Of a stretch of DNA of 64,000 nucleotides, positions 47,890 through 58,299 are shown in pieces. How positions within the stretch are numbered: the first letter of the stretch is position 1; each line of letters begins with the position of its first letter. Source of the DNA: Chara braunii (taxonomy: Eukaryota > Streptophyta > Charophyceae > Charales > Characeae); assembly GCA_003427395.1 (NCBI GenBank), contig BFEA01000293.1:252422-316421 (forward strand), in the 5' to 3' direction. Both the position numbers and the translations under genes were made by a program. A model generated the notes under the pieces. The model saw nothing but the letters and a program-made list of their open reading frames with translations, did not search any database and was not told where the DNA came from.

Positions 47890-48930
47890 GAAGGGGAGCA
47901 GCTCTACTACGTATATGGTATCGGGGCTCAGTCCAACCAGCGGCTTGAGCCCGTTCCAGCCTGTGCGTGTGTGCACGCTGGTCTGAGTCCGTTTTAGCCC
48001 GTGCGTGTGTGCACGCTTGCTGGTCCGCGTGTCAGCCTGTGCGTTTCGCCGACCTGAGTGTGTGTGTGTGACCAGCAAGGGTACTTAGTTGCTCAGAAGG
48101 CCCGTAGGCCCGGTACTTACCTGTAGTCGTGACCTTAAGGGATGCGGCGGGAAAGTTATGAGGCAGCGGGATAAACCCGCATACTCATTACAGAGGGGAA
48201 ACACTCAAGTAGCAGGTAGGCTGGTACCATACCTAGTAAACTTGTCGGGTACACGAGGCCGATCAGAAGAAGACAAAGTAGGCATTTCCAGAGGCCTAGT
48301 ACCATCAGGTAGGCGGGCACCGGTTTCCAGTAGTACGAGTCTAGGTCCTGTGCGGATGATATCAAAGCCTGCAACGATATCTCTCTATGCAGAGGGACGA
48401 AGGCACCGGTCACTCGGGTGGCGGCGTGGTCAGGAAGTCACCGCCCAAGGGGCAACTCCCTTTCTACCTACGGGAGGCTGAGTTAGATCCTCAACCTCGC
48501 TCACGGTGCACGAGTAAGGATAAAGGTACTGCTCGAGCAAGCGCCACAATCAGGACGCTGCCTCAACCTCGATGATCTCAAACTAATGATCGGTCCGGTC
48601 GTATGGTCGGGGCGTGTATTAATTTATTCTAACTAATGTACTGACGATTAAGTCTCTGTGCATGTCATAGATCTTACCGACCCAATATCAACCCAACTGA
48701 CCCCTCGACCTCTTCAGTCGAGGGGTATTACTACTGATCCTAACCATCACAGAGTGCGTCCTAACAACACGCGCGCATACTTAACGAAATTTTCTCACCG
48801 ATTTTGCCCTGGCCTCAATGGACAAGGAATTCGTTTCGAGTGTCACGCTCAAGCGTGCACAGTCTTTTCATTCTAGACTTGCTCCGTCATGGTAGCTGAC
48901 GCCGTCATCATGTCGAATGCAAAAGCATGG
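47890..48930. other. Unassigned sequence
   Basis: Frames up to 130 codons (48,089-48,481) with no recognisable domain. CTCGACC...GGTCGAGG-type inverted motifs lie near 48,700-48,725. No gene is supported. Confidence 0.35.
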
Positions 48931-48956
48931 CCAAATACCCTTGCAAGGGTATTTGG
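48931..48956. repeat. Perfect 26-bp palindrome
   Basis: The halves CCAAATACCCTTG and CAAGGGTATTTGG are exact reverse complements with no spacer. The core CCCTTG.AAGGGTATT recurs in the tandem repeat at 18,378 and 18,500 and, altered, near 20,140. Confidence 0.9.
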
Positions 48957-48967
48957 TCCGACACCAG

Positions 48968-49105
48968 GTTCCGAAATCCAGACTCCCAACTCGCTCTTTC
49001 GAACCACATTTCTTCGTAGAGCCTGGTGACTGCTGCTAACCGCCACTAAGTACTGCTGCTGTATCTAAGGACTGTTACAGGCTGCTGTGCAGCCGAGACT
49101 GATCT
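48968..49105. repeat. ~135-bp dispersed duplication (partner at 24,316-24,450)
   Basis: Direct near-identical copy of the segment in the 10.9-kb block. It lies just upstream of composite-repeat sequence on the R side. Confidence 0.8.
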
Positions 49106-49373
49106 TAGGGGAAGTGTTGAGGCTCGGGGAGGTGATCAGGCTGGACAATTAGGGGGTTAATGCTGCGATCTAGGAGATCGTTAGAGGATTGATTTCGGCA
49201 ATCAAGTTCAGAAGAGGACCAAGTTGTCACAGCGGCCGCCATTGCGGGGCCCTCAGGCGGATGAAGGTATCAAGGCCCTCTCCTGAGAGTTGAGTTGTTC
49301 CCTTCTTGTATCTCGAGAGTCTGAAACCCCTATATTATGCCTTTCTTACTCTAAGTCTAATCCAGTTCTGAGA

Positions 49374-49692
49374 GGAAGGCGGCAGGCGGGAACCCGTAGG
49401 ATCGCACCGAGACTCTTTGGGAGTCATCCCACCGATTGCGGGAGCTCTGCCGGGTCCCAGGCGAGGTTCTGGAGACAGGGAACCATCAGGTAAACTATCT
49501 CTATCTGTATAACCCACTACACCCATGATTGCCTATTCCCATGTAGTCTGATTGGCGTATGCATGTGTGGCCCTATGATTTCTGTTTTCTCTTCAGAAAA
49601 TAACCAAACTAAGTAAAAGAACACATGCATAATGTCAGTTTTAGCTTCTTTGTTTGATTGAAAGCAGATTGTGGGGTTGCATCCAGGGGAAG
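49374..49692 (+). repeat. Left ~320-bp direct repeat flanking the plastid mosaic
   Basis: Matches 53,247-53,567 along its full length (about 95% by eye). It starts GGAAGGCGGCAGG, passes through the CGATTGCGGGAGCTCTGCCGGG motif and TTCTGGAGACAGGGAACC, and ends GGGGTTGCATCC.GGGGAAG. Plastid sequence begins immediately after it. It belongs to the composite repeat family, matching 14,100-14,170 in reverse. The two flanks resemble LTRs in arrangement, but no TG...CA ends, primer-binding site or polypurine tract was confirmed. Confidence 0.8.
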
Positions 49693-49816
49693 CTTAGTAA
49701 CCTCTAAGCCATTAGTAGCTACTTTTCAAGAATTTTTTGGATCTCATCCTCTTTGTCAGTTTATGGATCAAACTGACCCTCTGGCAGAGATTACTCATAA
49801 AAAAAGGATAAGCTGA
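49691..49816 (+). pseudogene. Plastid rpoB fragment, 126-bp tandem duplicate
   Basis: 42 codons of the same rpoB segment that follows ([16 protein letters not shown]...DPLAEITHK). It is joined to the second copy at an AGCT microhomology, which creates a TGA at the seam. It is the first of two tandem copies and differs from the second by a few substitutions. Confidence 0.85.
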
Positions 49817-50332
<516 letters not shown>

Positions 50333-50488
50333 ATGCTTACTTTCTTTCATTGCGTTGTATAAAATACGAGAAGCTAAGGATTCTTTTTCATTTTTTAGGA
50401 TTCGGTTAACCATCATGTTGACTAAACGACTTTTGTAAATGGTATCAGGCTTAGGAGAACGTTTTATGAGAATTTTTCTACGAGACAT
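50333..50488 (-). pseudogene. Plastid rps7 5' fragment (NUPT)
   Basis: The minus strand from ATG (50,486-50,488) reads [20 protein letters not shown], then [24 protein letters not shown]. This is the N-terminus of plastid ribosomal protein uS7 (typical MSRR... and RLVNMLVNRIL.. motifs). Roughly the first 50 of about 155 residues remain. It breaks head-on into rpoB at 50,332, so the two pieces were joined after leaving the plastid. Confidence 0.85.
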
Positions 50489-50504
50489 AATTCTTTTTTG
50501 TAGT

Positions 50505-51120
50505 TGTCTATTTTTCCCTCTTTAGCAACTAGGGTTTGCCTACAAACAAGCGTGAATGTCATTCACATAAATTTTATTTTTTTATTTTATATTTCTTTTA
50601 TTCGATTGAGTTTATCAATGATCTGTAGAAAGAAATAGAGACTGATTGTCATACTTCAGAGGCATGGGTGTCGTTATACTTTCAACTTCTCAAGGGATAA
50701 TAACGGATCGCCAAGCTCGGTAACGCAAAATTGGAGGAGAAGTATTATTTACATCATTGATTCACTAAAATACCTTGAATTATTGACAGTTAATAATTTT
50801 AAGGTTAAACTATCTTTGGATTTCAAAAGGCCCCTATCGTCTAACTCTGTTTAACAACACGGAGGCACGACGATCGATCGATGATAATTGCTAGGTTTAT
50901 AGAACGTTGTACTCGTTTCTGGGCACTTGAGATCCATGAGCTGAAGTCTTACCATTATTATCTCCTGCTTTTTCTACAGGATGAATACTGTAATTAACAT
51001 TTCGAATTGGCATGGAAATTGCATCTATAGAAAAAAAACCTTTAGATATTTGTGTTGCATTTTTTAATCGAAAGCCCGTGTTTTTTTATAGTTGTCCATT
51101 TTTCTTCTTTAGCAACTACT
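50505..51120 (-). repeat. Inverted ~590-bp unit within the plastid mosaic, arm 1
   Basis: The reverse complement matches 51,935-52,525, and part of it matches 51,712-51,935. Shared blocks include GTTGCTAAAGA.GG, TCGATCGATCG, GATAGGGGCCTTTTGAAATCC, TTATTATCCCTTGAGAAG and GAATGACATTCACGCTTG. Arms differ by scattered substitutions, so the inversion is real and not recent. Confidence 0.85.
50965..51050 (-). pseudogene. Plastid rpoA-like fragment, arm 1
   Basis: The minus strand encodes [18 protein letters not shown] then YSIHPVEK. It resembles the IDA.FMP.RN.NYSIHS stretch of the plastid RNA polymerase alpha subunit. The match is short, about 25 residues, and the following residues do not continue as rpoA. 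I recognise the motif but cannot exclude another source. Confidence 0.5.
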
Positions 51121-51227
51121 TGAGTGACTGTACCTGCTGCCCTTACTAATTGCCCTCCTTTTCCAGGTTGAAGTTCGATGTTATGAATAGCAGTTCCTAA
51201 AGGAATTTGGGTTGAAGCAGGATTGTC
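51086..51227 (-). pseudogene. Plastid rpl2 fragment (NUPT)
   Basis: The minus strand encodes [18 protein letters not shown] then [16 protein letters not shown] and KWTTIK. This is the conserved central segment of ribosomal protein uL2 (PLGT.IHNIE..PGKGGQ..RAAGT). About 45 residues remain of about 275. It is fused directly to rpoA-like sequence in the same strand direction. Confidence 0.85.
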
Positions 51228-51399
51228 TTTTTTTGAACTTTGTAGAAATTGATTTTTTTACTTTGATACAAATATTATTTTTAAGTCATTGTCTAAACAA
51301 TGCAATTTACGGACTTACAATTTTAAAAAGATAATGAAAAGGTCGACAGAGCCGCAGTAGTAGGGGAACTGAAGGCCTGCAGTCACGAATCGATGACAG

Positions 51400-51468
51400 T
51401 TTTTGCTATTCTAGCACGATGGACTTTACCTAGAATCCGTATTGATCAACTTCTAAATCTTGATGTAC
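51400..51468 (+). pseudogene. Plastid ndhA 3' fragment (NUPT)
   Basis: Encodes ARWTLPRIRIDQLLNLD, matching the TRWTLPR.R.DQLLNLGWK block near the C-terminus of NdhA, a membrane subunit of the plastid NADH dehydrogenase-like complex. Only about 20 residues are recognisable. Confidence 0.75.
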
Positions 51469-51577
51469 TTTAAATACAGTCATTCATTTGATAGATTTTT
51501 ATCATCAATTTTCTCGCCTGGTGGTAGGCTCGACTCTTGCGAGAGCCGACGAAGGCCTTTAACGAGCCTCTTGAGGC

Positions 51578-51673
51578 TCGCCGCAGAGTTGGACAGTTTC
51601 TAAGAGCAAGAGACTTTGTTTTATTTTCAATAGGCTTTCGTTTTTCTCTAATCAATTGTTGAATTGTTGTCAT
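51578..51673 (-). pseudogene. Plastid rps12 5' exon fragment (NUPT)
   Basis: The minus strand from ATG (51,671-51,673) encodes MTTIQQLIREKRKPIENK then TKSLALRNCPTLRR. This is the N-terminus of ribosomal protein uS12, corresponding to nearly all of the separate 5' exon of plastid rps12. Past residue 32 the frame runs into unrelated sequence containing CGAGCC/GGCTCG inverted motifs. Confidence 0.85.
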
Positions 51674-51711
51674 AAATGTCAAATCAAAAAAGTTGCAGCA
51701 GATCAGATTCG

Positions 51712-52525
51712 ATTATCCAATTTTGCATTGCCGAGCTTGGTGATCCGTTATTATCCCTTGAGAAGTTGAAAGTATAACGACACCCATGCCTCCAAAGTAT
51801 GAAAATCAGTCTCTATTTCTTTCTCTAGATCATTGATAAACTCAATAGAATAAAAAAAATATAAAATAAAAAAATACAATAAATAAAATTTGTGTGAATG
51901 ACATTCACGCTTGTTTGTAGGTAAGTCCTAGTTGCTAAAGAAGGAAAATGGACGACTATAAAAAAACACGGGCTTTCGATTACAAAATGCAACACAAATA
52001 TCTAAAAGTTATTTTTCTATAGATGCAATTTGCATGCCAATTCGAAATGTAAATTACAGTATTCATCCTGTAGAAAAAGCAGGAGACAATAATGGTAAGA
52101 CTTCAGTTCATGGATCTCAAGTGCCCAGAAACGGGTACAACGTTCTATAAACCTAACAATTATCATCGATCGATCGCCGTGCCTCCGTGTTGTTAAACAG
52201 AGCTAGACGATAGGGGCCTTTTGAAATCCAAAGATAGTTTAACCTTGAAATTATTAACTGTCAATATTTCAAGGTATTTTAGTGAATCAATGATGTAAAT
52301 AATACTTCTCCTCCAATTTTGCGTTGCCAAGCTTAGCGATCTGTTATTATCCCTTGAGAAGTTGAAAGTATAACGACACCCATGCTTCCGAAGTATGAAA
52401 ATCAGTCTTTATTTCTTTCTATAGATCATTGATAAACTCAATAGAATAAAATTAATATAAAATTAAAAAAATACAATAAATAAAATTTGTGTGAATGACA
52501 TTCACGCTTGTTTGTATGCAAACCC
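51712..52525 (+). repeat. Plastid-mosaic ~590-bp unit, arm 2 (one partial plus one full copy)
   Basis: A partial copy (51,712-51,935) is followed by a full copy (51,935-52,525), both inverted relative to arm 1. The unit starts in the rpl2 tail (VAKEGKWTTIK) and ends at a similar GTTGCTAAAG-like block, which could explain tandem joining by microhomology. Confidence 0.8.
52005..52088 (+). pseudogene. Plastid rpoA-like fragment, arm 2
   Basis: The plus strand encodes SYFSIDAICMPIRNVN then YSIHPVEKAG, the counterpart of 50,965-51,050. The SYFSIDA spelling is closer to plastid rpoA than arm 1 is. Confidence 0.5.
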
Positions 52526-52556
52526 ACTGGTTAAGTACCGCTTTCTCTGATGGAGA

Positions 52557-52780
52557 CTTGCAAAAATGAGTGTTTGTATGACACTTGTAAAGAGTCATAA
52601 AAACATCATTGGTATCGGGACTACTAAAGGAACTAAAGAAATCAATATTGCTACAACTAATTCATCATCTAATATATTACCAAATAATCTGAAGCTTAAT
52701 GAGAGTGGTTTAGTAAAATCTTCTAAAATATTTATCGCTAATAAAATAGGAGTTGGTTTAATATTCTTTCCAAAATAACT
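52557..52780 (-). pseudogene. Plastid atpI 3' fragment (NUPT)
   Basis: The minus strand encodes [19 protein letters not shown] then [35 protein letters not shown], then an in-frame TGA and LFTSVIQTLIFA. This is the C-terminal part of subunit a (CF0-IV) of the plastid ATP synthase. The SFRLFGN block includes the conserved arginine essential for proton translocation in the family. The TGA probably replaces a glycine codon. The last few residues and the 5' two-thirds are missing. Confidence 0.88.
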
Positions 52781-52830
52781 TAACTATTCGAATATCAAAT
52801 ATAATCTTTTCGATTGTACAACAAGACAGT

Positions 52831-52955
52831 AATTCCATCTTACAAATATTGGCTATACTTAGTATGATTGCAGAGAACCTTTTAGCTATGGTTGAAACGA
52901 GCATGAAACGTATACTTACATATTCTTCAATTGCTTCATAAATAGACTTAGTGAT
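52831..52955 (+). pseudogene. Plastid ndhB fragment (NUPT)
   Basis: The plus strand encodes LQILAILSMIAENLLAMVE then TSMKRILTYSSIAS, an in-frame TAA, then IDLVI. It matches the EILAILSMILGNLIA..QTSMKRMLAYSSI membrane segment of NdhB, a proton-pumping subunit of the plastid NDH complex. About 40 of about 500 residues are present. Confidence 0.82.
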
Positions 52956-52971
52956 TCAATGAAATCATCAT

Positions 52972-53006
52972 GTAAAAAAGAGAATTGACTCAATTCTCTT
53001 TTTTAC
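52972..53006. terminator. Strong stem-loop in plastid-derived spacer
   Basis: Positions 52,972-52,988 and 52,990-53,006 are exact reverse complements with a single base between, giving a 16-bp stem with a 3-nt loop. Such inverted repeats stabilise transcript 3' ends in plastids. Here it lies between ndhB and a tRNA remnant and has no expected function in the nucleus. Confidence 0.7.
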
Positions 53007-53052
53007 ACGATAGTTAGAATTTTTCTCCATCTAATAGAGATTGGTGGAAGAT

Positions 53053-53125
53053 TGGCGGGAGTAGGATTTGAACCTACAACATTCAGATTAGGAGCTTAAC
53101 GAGTTACCAATTACTTGATCCCGCG
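53053..53125 (-). pseudogene. Organellar tRNA remnant, anticodon probably CCU
   Basis: The minus strand shows an acceptor stem (GCGGGA with TCCCGC), a D-loop with TTGGTAACTCG and a T-arm GTAGG TTCAAAT CCTAC. The length is 73. The loop CTCCTAA would place anticodon CCU (arginine). The anticodon stem has only two or three sound pairs, and the first acceptor pair is mismatched, so the gene is decayed. It is part of the plastid mosaic; which organelle tRNA it derives from is uncertain. Confidence 0.65.
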
Positions 53126-53246
53126 CGCGTAGTATTAGTATGGTTCTTCTTTGCACAAGAAATTGATAGGTCCGGGCTTGAACCATGTCTCCTAAAATAA
53201 ATCAGTACATATGGCGTAAGACGATTTTACGGATCGAGGTCGGAAT

Positions 53247-53567
53247 GGAAGGCGGCAGGAGGGAACCCGTAGGACCGCACCAAGACTCTGTGGGGAATCA
53301 TCCCACGGATTGCGGGAGCTCTGCCGGGTCCTATACGAGGTTCTGGAGACAGGGAACCTTCAGGTAAAGTATCTCTATCTATATAACCCACTACACCCAT
53401 GATTGTCCATTCCCCTATAGTCTGATTGGCGTATGCATGTGTGACCCTATGATTTTTTGTTTTCTCTTCAGGACATAACCAAACTAAGTAAAAGAACGCA
53501 TGTATAATGTCAATTTCAGCTTCTTTGTTTGATTGAAATCAGATTGTGGGGTTGCATCCGGGGGAAG
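53247..53567 (+). repeat. Right ~320-bp direct repeat flanking the plastid mosaic
   Basis: Second copy of 49,374-49,692. Plastid-derived sequence ends roughly 100 bases before it, and the rest of composite-repeat copy R follows without a break. Confidence 0.8.
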
Positions 53568-56225
53568 AGTGAGAGAAAGACTGTATTGTATGAAGTTTGA
53601 CCGAGTCAACCAAAGGCTGGGCCAATTCCATAAGTTTGGGAAGACCCAGTGTTATTTGGATTGCCTGGAGGACCAGACATGTTCCATAAGTTTCGGTGGT
53701 TTGGTTTACTTTGGGTTTTTGTCAGTTTCCTTAGTTCCTAAACGAGAAGGTCTGAGCATGTTCCATAAGTTTGGGTGGCTCAACTTCTTCCTGCTTTGGC
53801 TTTTGGGAGAAATGAACCAGGCTAAGGACCAAGACATGTTTCATAAGTTTGGGTGGACTTGATCCAACGCCTCGCACATACTGGAACCAAAAGGTTATAA
53901 CTCGGCCATACTTTATTATTATATTATCTATAAACAGGCTAGTCAGACAGGGTTCCATAAGTTTTTGTGGTCTGACTATAACTTATCACCAACTGCGAAG
54001 AGTATTAATTAAGAATAAAACTTATGGTATGAAGGGGCAGACTGAGTCTTGAGCTGAAGATGATCGACTTAGTTATATGCTACCTCAAAAAACTAAGTGC
54101 AGATAATTATATAAATTCTAGATACTTAAACACTTCAGGGCGGCTAGGGTGGCCTAGTCACATGCCCAAAGAAGAGAAAAGTTATTGTGTCCCATGTTTG
54201 TGTATACTTCATGGCTGGGCTAGACATTTTCCATAAATTTGGGTAGTCTAGCTTTATGCCCTATGTAAGCTGGGTATAAAGGGATAAATCATTGAAAGAC
54301 TATGAACTATTGTTTGCTAAATTGACTTGGGGGTGGTGAGAGCACTTATCTTTGCGGTTTGACCTACATGTGACTGAGTGATGCCTCTACTTAGTCTGAG
54401 TTTCAGTTGATAGGTAGTTGCTTTAGTTGCTCGCCACGTGCTAGAGCCATAGGAGTTAGTTTCAATTCTTGCATTTTCTGATAATAAGTTTATTTTACTT
54501 AGATCAAGTTCTGCATTTTCTGGGATTTTTTATTTATACTTAGTCTTGTATAAATCTTTGTAAGTCACTTTCTCTACGGGAAGCGCTGCCGAAATTTCTA
54601 CAAAACCAAGGAGTCATTCAAACTTTGTTTTCGTCAAGATCCGGTCTTCTTAGTTTTTTTACTTAGTAAGAATCTGGGAAGCCTCATTTTCTAAAGGAAG
54701 TGCTGTCCAAATTTCTACTAATTCAGGGAGTTAGAAAAAATTGGGTCTTGAAGGGTCAAAGTCATTCGAGACTCTGGACTTAGCTTTGTATAAATCTTGG
54801 AATAACACTTTCTCTACGGGAAGCGTTGCCGAAACTTCTACAAATCTAGAAGTCAGCTAAGTTTCGTCTTAACAGAACTCAGATTTTATGTTTGAGTTCG
54901 TATCTGACTTAGTATAAATCTGGAAAGTCTTTCTTTCTAGAGAAAGTGCTGCCCAAATTTTTACTAAATCAGGGAGTTACACAAATTTTGACTTTTTAAA
55001 ATCCAAGAGTTTGATTTTTGGGTCAGTATAAATTCTGCGATGACACTTTTCCTACAGGAAGCGTTACCGAAATTTTTCGAGTTTAAAGGAGTTAGACTAT
55101 ATTTGACAGGTGACAATTCTAGGAGATCCACTCCGTGTAAGAGAGATTATGCCAGGGTCTACCTTTGCTTTGGCACCTGCTTAGAGGTAGGTTTAGGCCT
55201 AGTTAATTATGGCGGTTTGAGTGAGGTCGTGATATGAAGATTATTCTACATGAGCTTATAAACTTAGCTTGGGGATTGACCTGTCTTGTGTTACAGGTCT
55301 TTTTGAATGAGTCGATTCAGGATTTTGGGCTACACTCACAGCTTTGATCCCACGAGGATCACCTTTTGTTATCACTGATAACAGGTCGGTTGTCGATTCG
55401 TAGGTCTACGACTCAATTTCAATTTACCATTAATACTCAACCTAAAAATTTTTTAGCCCTAGTGATTTTTATTGTTTTGTTAAGGTTTCACCAAGACTTT
55501 TATTGAATGGCCATTTAACAAAGGTACTGAGTATTTAATTATGGTTGGTTGGCTGGAGGTTGGGGCTTGCATGGCTAAAGCAAACGGTATGAGTACAGAA
55601 AGTGGTTGGGGTTGACTCCGTGTAGTGCGTGAACTTTGTTGGGTTTTTGATGTGATTGCAAGTATGTTCTGTGGTTCGGATTTTGGATTTGACTGCCTGC
55701 GATCACACATATATGTACGGTTGTGAGGAACCCCACTGTGATTGTGAGAAGTGATCGTCACATACTTATCCCTTTGTATATATATATATATATATATACG
55801 TGAGTATCTATGTTGGAAGTTCGCATGGCCCAAAGGGTCAGCGGATTAAGGGTTGAATAGGAGTTGAGGTAGGCAGAAACCCCCCGCCTGATTGTATATT
55901 TTTTCTGAGTTCTTAGTCGAACGTTGGTCCTGGGTTGGGATTCAAGGTCCTTGTCCAGAACATCTCAAGCCCTAGACTCTGCATGGAAGGAATTTCCCCC
56001 CGCGCAGAGCCTATCCCCCCCCTGCCGAGACACTCAAGTCAAAGGCCTGATACCTCGCGGCGGCCGCACGGCTATTCCTTCAACCGTGCAATATCGTGAG
56101 GGAGTAGACCCTCACGATACTTTGAGTCTGACACTTGAGTGTCATAAGCGGTACTCGGATCCACGAGGGACCGTTTGATTATGGGCACTACATAGTACGT
56201 CATCACTGCGACTGCTTGCACATGC

Positions 56226-56798
56226 TTGCATTGCGAGTCGATATGCGAGAGTCCTGCGTCCGCGCAGTTTTATACTAAGTCTCGCGCACGACGCCTATCC
56301 GATTCCACATCGAAAAGTTGTGGGATGGCTACCGAGGGACTAGGAGCGTTGTCGCGTTGTTTGTGTTGTGTCGTTTCGGGCGTATGTTGTGTGTGTGTTT
56401 TATTTTATGTTCTTTATAGTGGTGTGCGCGTGGCGTGTGGGATGTGTCCTAGTCGACCGGCGACGACCCACGCTTGGGACCTCAGCCCTCCAAGATGTCG
56501 GTTCGCGTGCGGGTCCGATAAAGGCGTAGTACCTCTCGTACCCCCCTATACTACAACAAACGAGGAATGCCCTCGGCTGGTCCACCTCTGCGATTGCAGC
56601 CGATCAACTTTCGTAATATGGACTGGTAGCTCGGCGGGGATACGCCCACTGAAGGGAGGTGACAGTTCCCGTAAGGTGGAGGTAAATCATGCCTCGCGTA
56701 GGCCCTATCCTGTCGTAGGGGCTCGCGAGAGGCATGGCTGGCGCACTCGGGCAGAGTGGCTTGCGGAAGCTCCATGTATATTCGCGACGAGGATTTAG
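56226..56798 (+). CDS. Longest open frame in the window, doubtful
   Basis: A 190-codon frame begins MHCESICESPASAQF and has a CVVSGVCCVCVLFYVLY stretch that comes from GTGT-rich sequence. It lies wholly inside the GC-rich end of composite-repeat copy R. The equivalent part of copy L does not keep the frame open. No domain is recognisable, and the minus strand also has frames of 61 and 129 codons here. It is probably a chance frame in GC-rich repeat DNA. Confidence 0.08.
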   Translation: MHCESICESPASAQFYTKSRARRLSDSTSKSCGMATEGLGALSRCLCCVVSGVCCVCVLFYVLYSGVRVACGMCPSRPATTHAWDLSPPRCRFACGSDKGVVPLVPPYTTTNEECPRLVHLCDCSRSTFVIWTGSSAGIRPLKGGDSSRKVEVNHASRRPYPVVGARERHGWRTRAEWLAEAPCIFATRI

Positions 56799-56889
56799 AC
56801 CGATTCCTGCGTGACGAGGCCGGGAGGGTCCCGCGCTGCCCTTGAGTGGCGCGGGACCGATGCGCTCGACAGCGTTGAGGACAATAATA

Positions 56890-57840
56890 TTGAGTAAGGG
56901 TGAGAGGGAGTCTCTTAGGGGCTATGCATAGAAAAATCATAAATCATATGGATGATCAATTGGCGAACCGCCGAGGGGACTGTGCTTGGTGGCTAGCCTC
57001 TATAACAACTTGGACTACTCTGCTGTTCGGAATAGGAAAACAGCTGGTGAGATTACGACCACAAGATCGCAACAAGATCCTACGGAGGATCAGCGAGTAA
57101 ACTTTAATAAGTTTATTAATATTCAACATTTATATTATGAAGTTCCAAGTTTATACACAATCGAGCACAAACACTCGAAAAAGGGGGTTAGGGGGGGGAT
57201 TCGAAATCTTCAGCGTTTTCACTACTTTCAAAATCTTCAACATTCCTACACACTCAGACAAAAGGGGATGTACCCGTAAGCCACATTGTCATTTTCAGCT
57301 CAGACACAAATCATTGTTGACCTTAGTACATAAGAAAGCCCAGGAGTCAGTGGATCTGTCCAAATAAGTTTTTCAACGCATCTTTCATTCCCTTGTTGTC
57401 ATCTCTCTTGACTGCATGGCAAGGGAAGTTGATGATACATATCCATTAAACATTTCCCCTTCAATACGGATGATAACAATTTACCCTCATCAAAATGATT
57501 CTTGTGAAGGTTCATCGCACCTTGTTAAGTACGTACATGACTTCATTAACTATTACTACAGCGTATGCGACAACTACTCACTCACAATTCCGCCCCATAA
57601 CCCGATTTTCAATTAATCTTGCATGAATGTAGTAAAACCTCCCTATTGCTTCTTTCACTGTTTCATTTTCCCCTCATTTCTCTTTTCTTTCCCAGTTTCT
57701 TTTCTTTCATATCAACTTCTTCTTGTTTGCACTGCACATTACCATTGATGCATTTCCCTCTACTTTCGGCCGCGAACAAAATACATCCGGTCACTTTCGA
57801 GTTGAGATCAGTAAAAGGTTAAGTGTCACTCCTTTCTTCT
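56890..57840. other. Unassigned sequence
   Basis: Only short frames are present (up to 97 codons) and none is recognisable. A C/T-rich stretch lies at 57,640-57,730. No gene or repeat is supported. Confidence 0.4.
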
Positions 57841-57849
57841 AGCTCCACA

Positions 57850-58250
57850 ACAAAGATGTAGTTGTCGAAGGCGCCCATACCCATGAAAAGGCAATGCGCA
57901 CTATTTGGATGGAGGCAATGTCAGACTGCTTCACCTGACTTGCTCTGTAGCCTCAGAGGATCAAATCTCTCTCTGCCATATCTGGCCATGACTGTAGTGA
58001 AATCCAAAAACCCCAGACAATAAAAATAGTAAAGTCATTTTTTGAACATAGGAATAGAAACATAGTTGTCGAAGATGCGGATATCTATGAGGAGGCAATG
58101 TGCACTGTTTGTATGGGGGCGACGATATCGGTGTCAAGTTGCTTCACTGCACTTCCTCTGTAATCTTATTGGGTCAAATCTCTCTATACCATATCTGGTT
58201 ATGATTACAGTTAGAGAGAAACTCATGCAATTAAAACTATAAAGAAAATA
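57850..58250. repeat. ~210-bp diverged tandem repeat
   Basis: Two units (about 57,855-58,040 and 58,065-58,250) share AGTTGTCGAAG, GAGGCAATGT, CTTCACTGCACTT-like sequence, TCAAATCTCTCT and CCATATCTGG. A third apparent copy at 58,300-58,443 is artefactual (see the adapter at 58,262). Confidence 0.75.
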
Positions 58251-58261
58251 AAGGGCGACGA

Positions 58262-58299
58262 CTGTCTCTTATACACATCTAGATGTGTATAAGAGACAG
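58262..58299. other. Nextera mate-pair junction adapter (library artefact)
   Basis: The 19-base Tn5 mosaic end AGATGTGTATAAGAGACAG occupies 58,281-58,299, and its exact reverse complement occupies 58,262-58,280. This head-to-head 38-base arrangement is the circularisation junction adapter of Nextera mate-pair libraries. The flanks (58,107-58,250 and 58,300-58,443) are the same 144-bp sequence in direct orientation, with one difference seen. An untrimmed junction read was therefore built into the assembly, and the second copy is false. Confidence 0.97.

Larger units (their letters stand above)
53247..56880 (+). mobile_element. Composite repeat family, copy R
   Basis: Colinear with the reverse complement of copy L (10,253-14,230). 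It contains the CCATAAGTTTGGGTGG motif array (53,625-54,245), the AT-rich minisatellite with ACGGGAAGCG.TGCCGAAA (54,500-55,080), the TTATCACTGATAACAG palindrome (about 55,370), a TA microsatellite (55,775-55,798), and the GC-rich module with TAGCTCGGCGGGGATACGC (56,628). It ends near GGTCCCGC...GCGGGACCGATGCGCTC (56,880). No element-encoded protein is visible. Divergence from L is substantial, so the two insertions or duplications are old. Confidence 0.6.

Noticed and set aside
51490-51600. Inverted GAGCC/GGCTC motifs after the rps12 exon as a group II intron domain
   Set aside because: The sequence lacks recognisable domain V features and the motifs are too short; read as unrelated or rearranged sequence.
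53165-53200. Second tRNA remnant downstream of the CCU tRNA (GGTTCAAGCCCGG on the minus strand)
   Set aside because: Only a possible T-arm is visible; no other arm could be placed.
58262-58299. Perfect 38-bp palindrome as a transposon end, origin or recombination site
   Set aside because: It is exactly the Tn5 mosaic end joined to its reverse complement, used in sequencing libraries.
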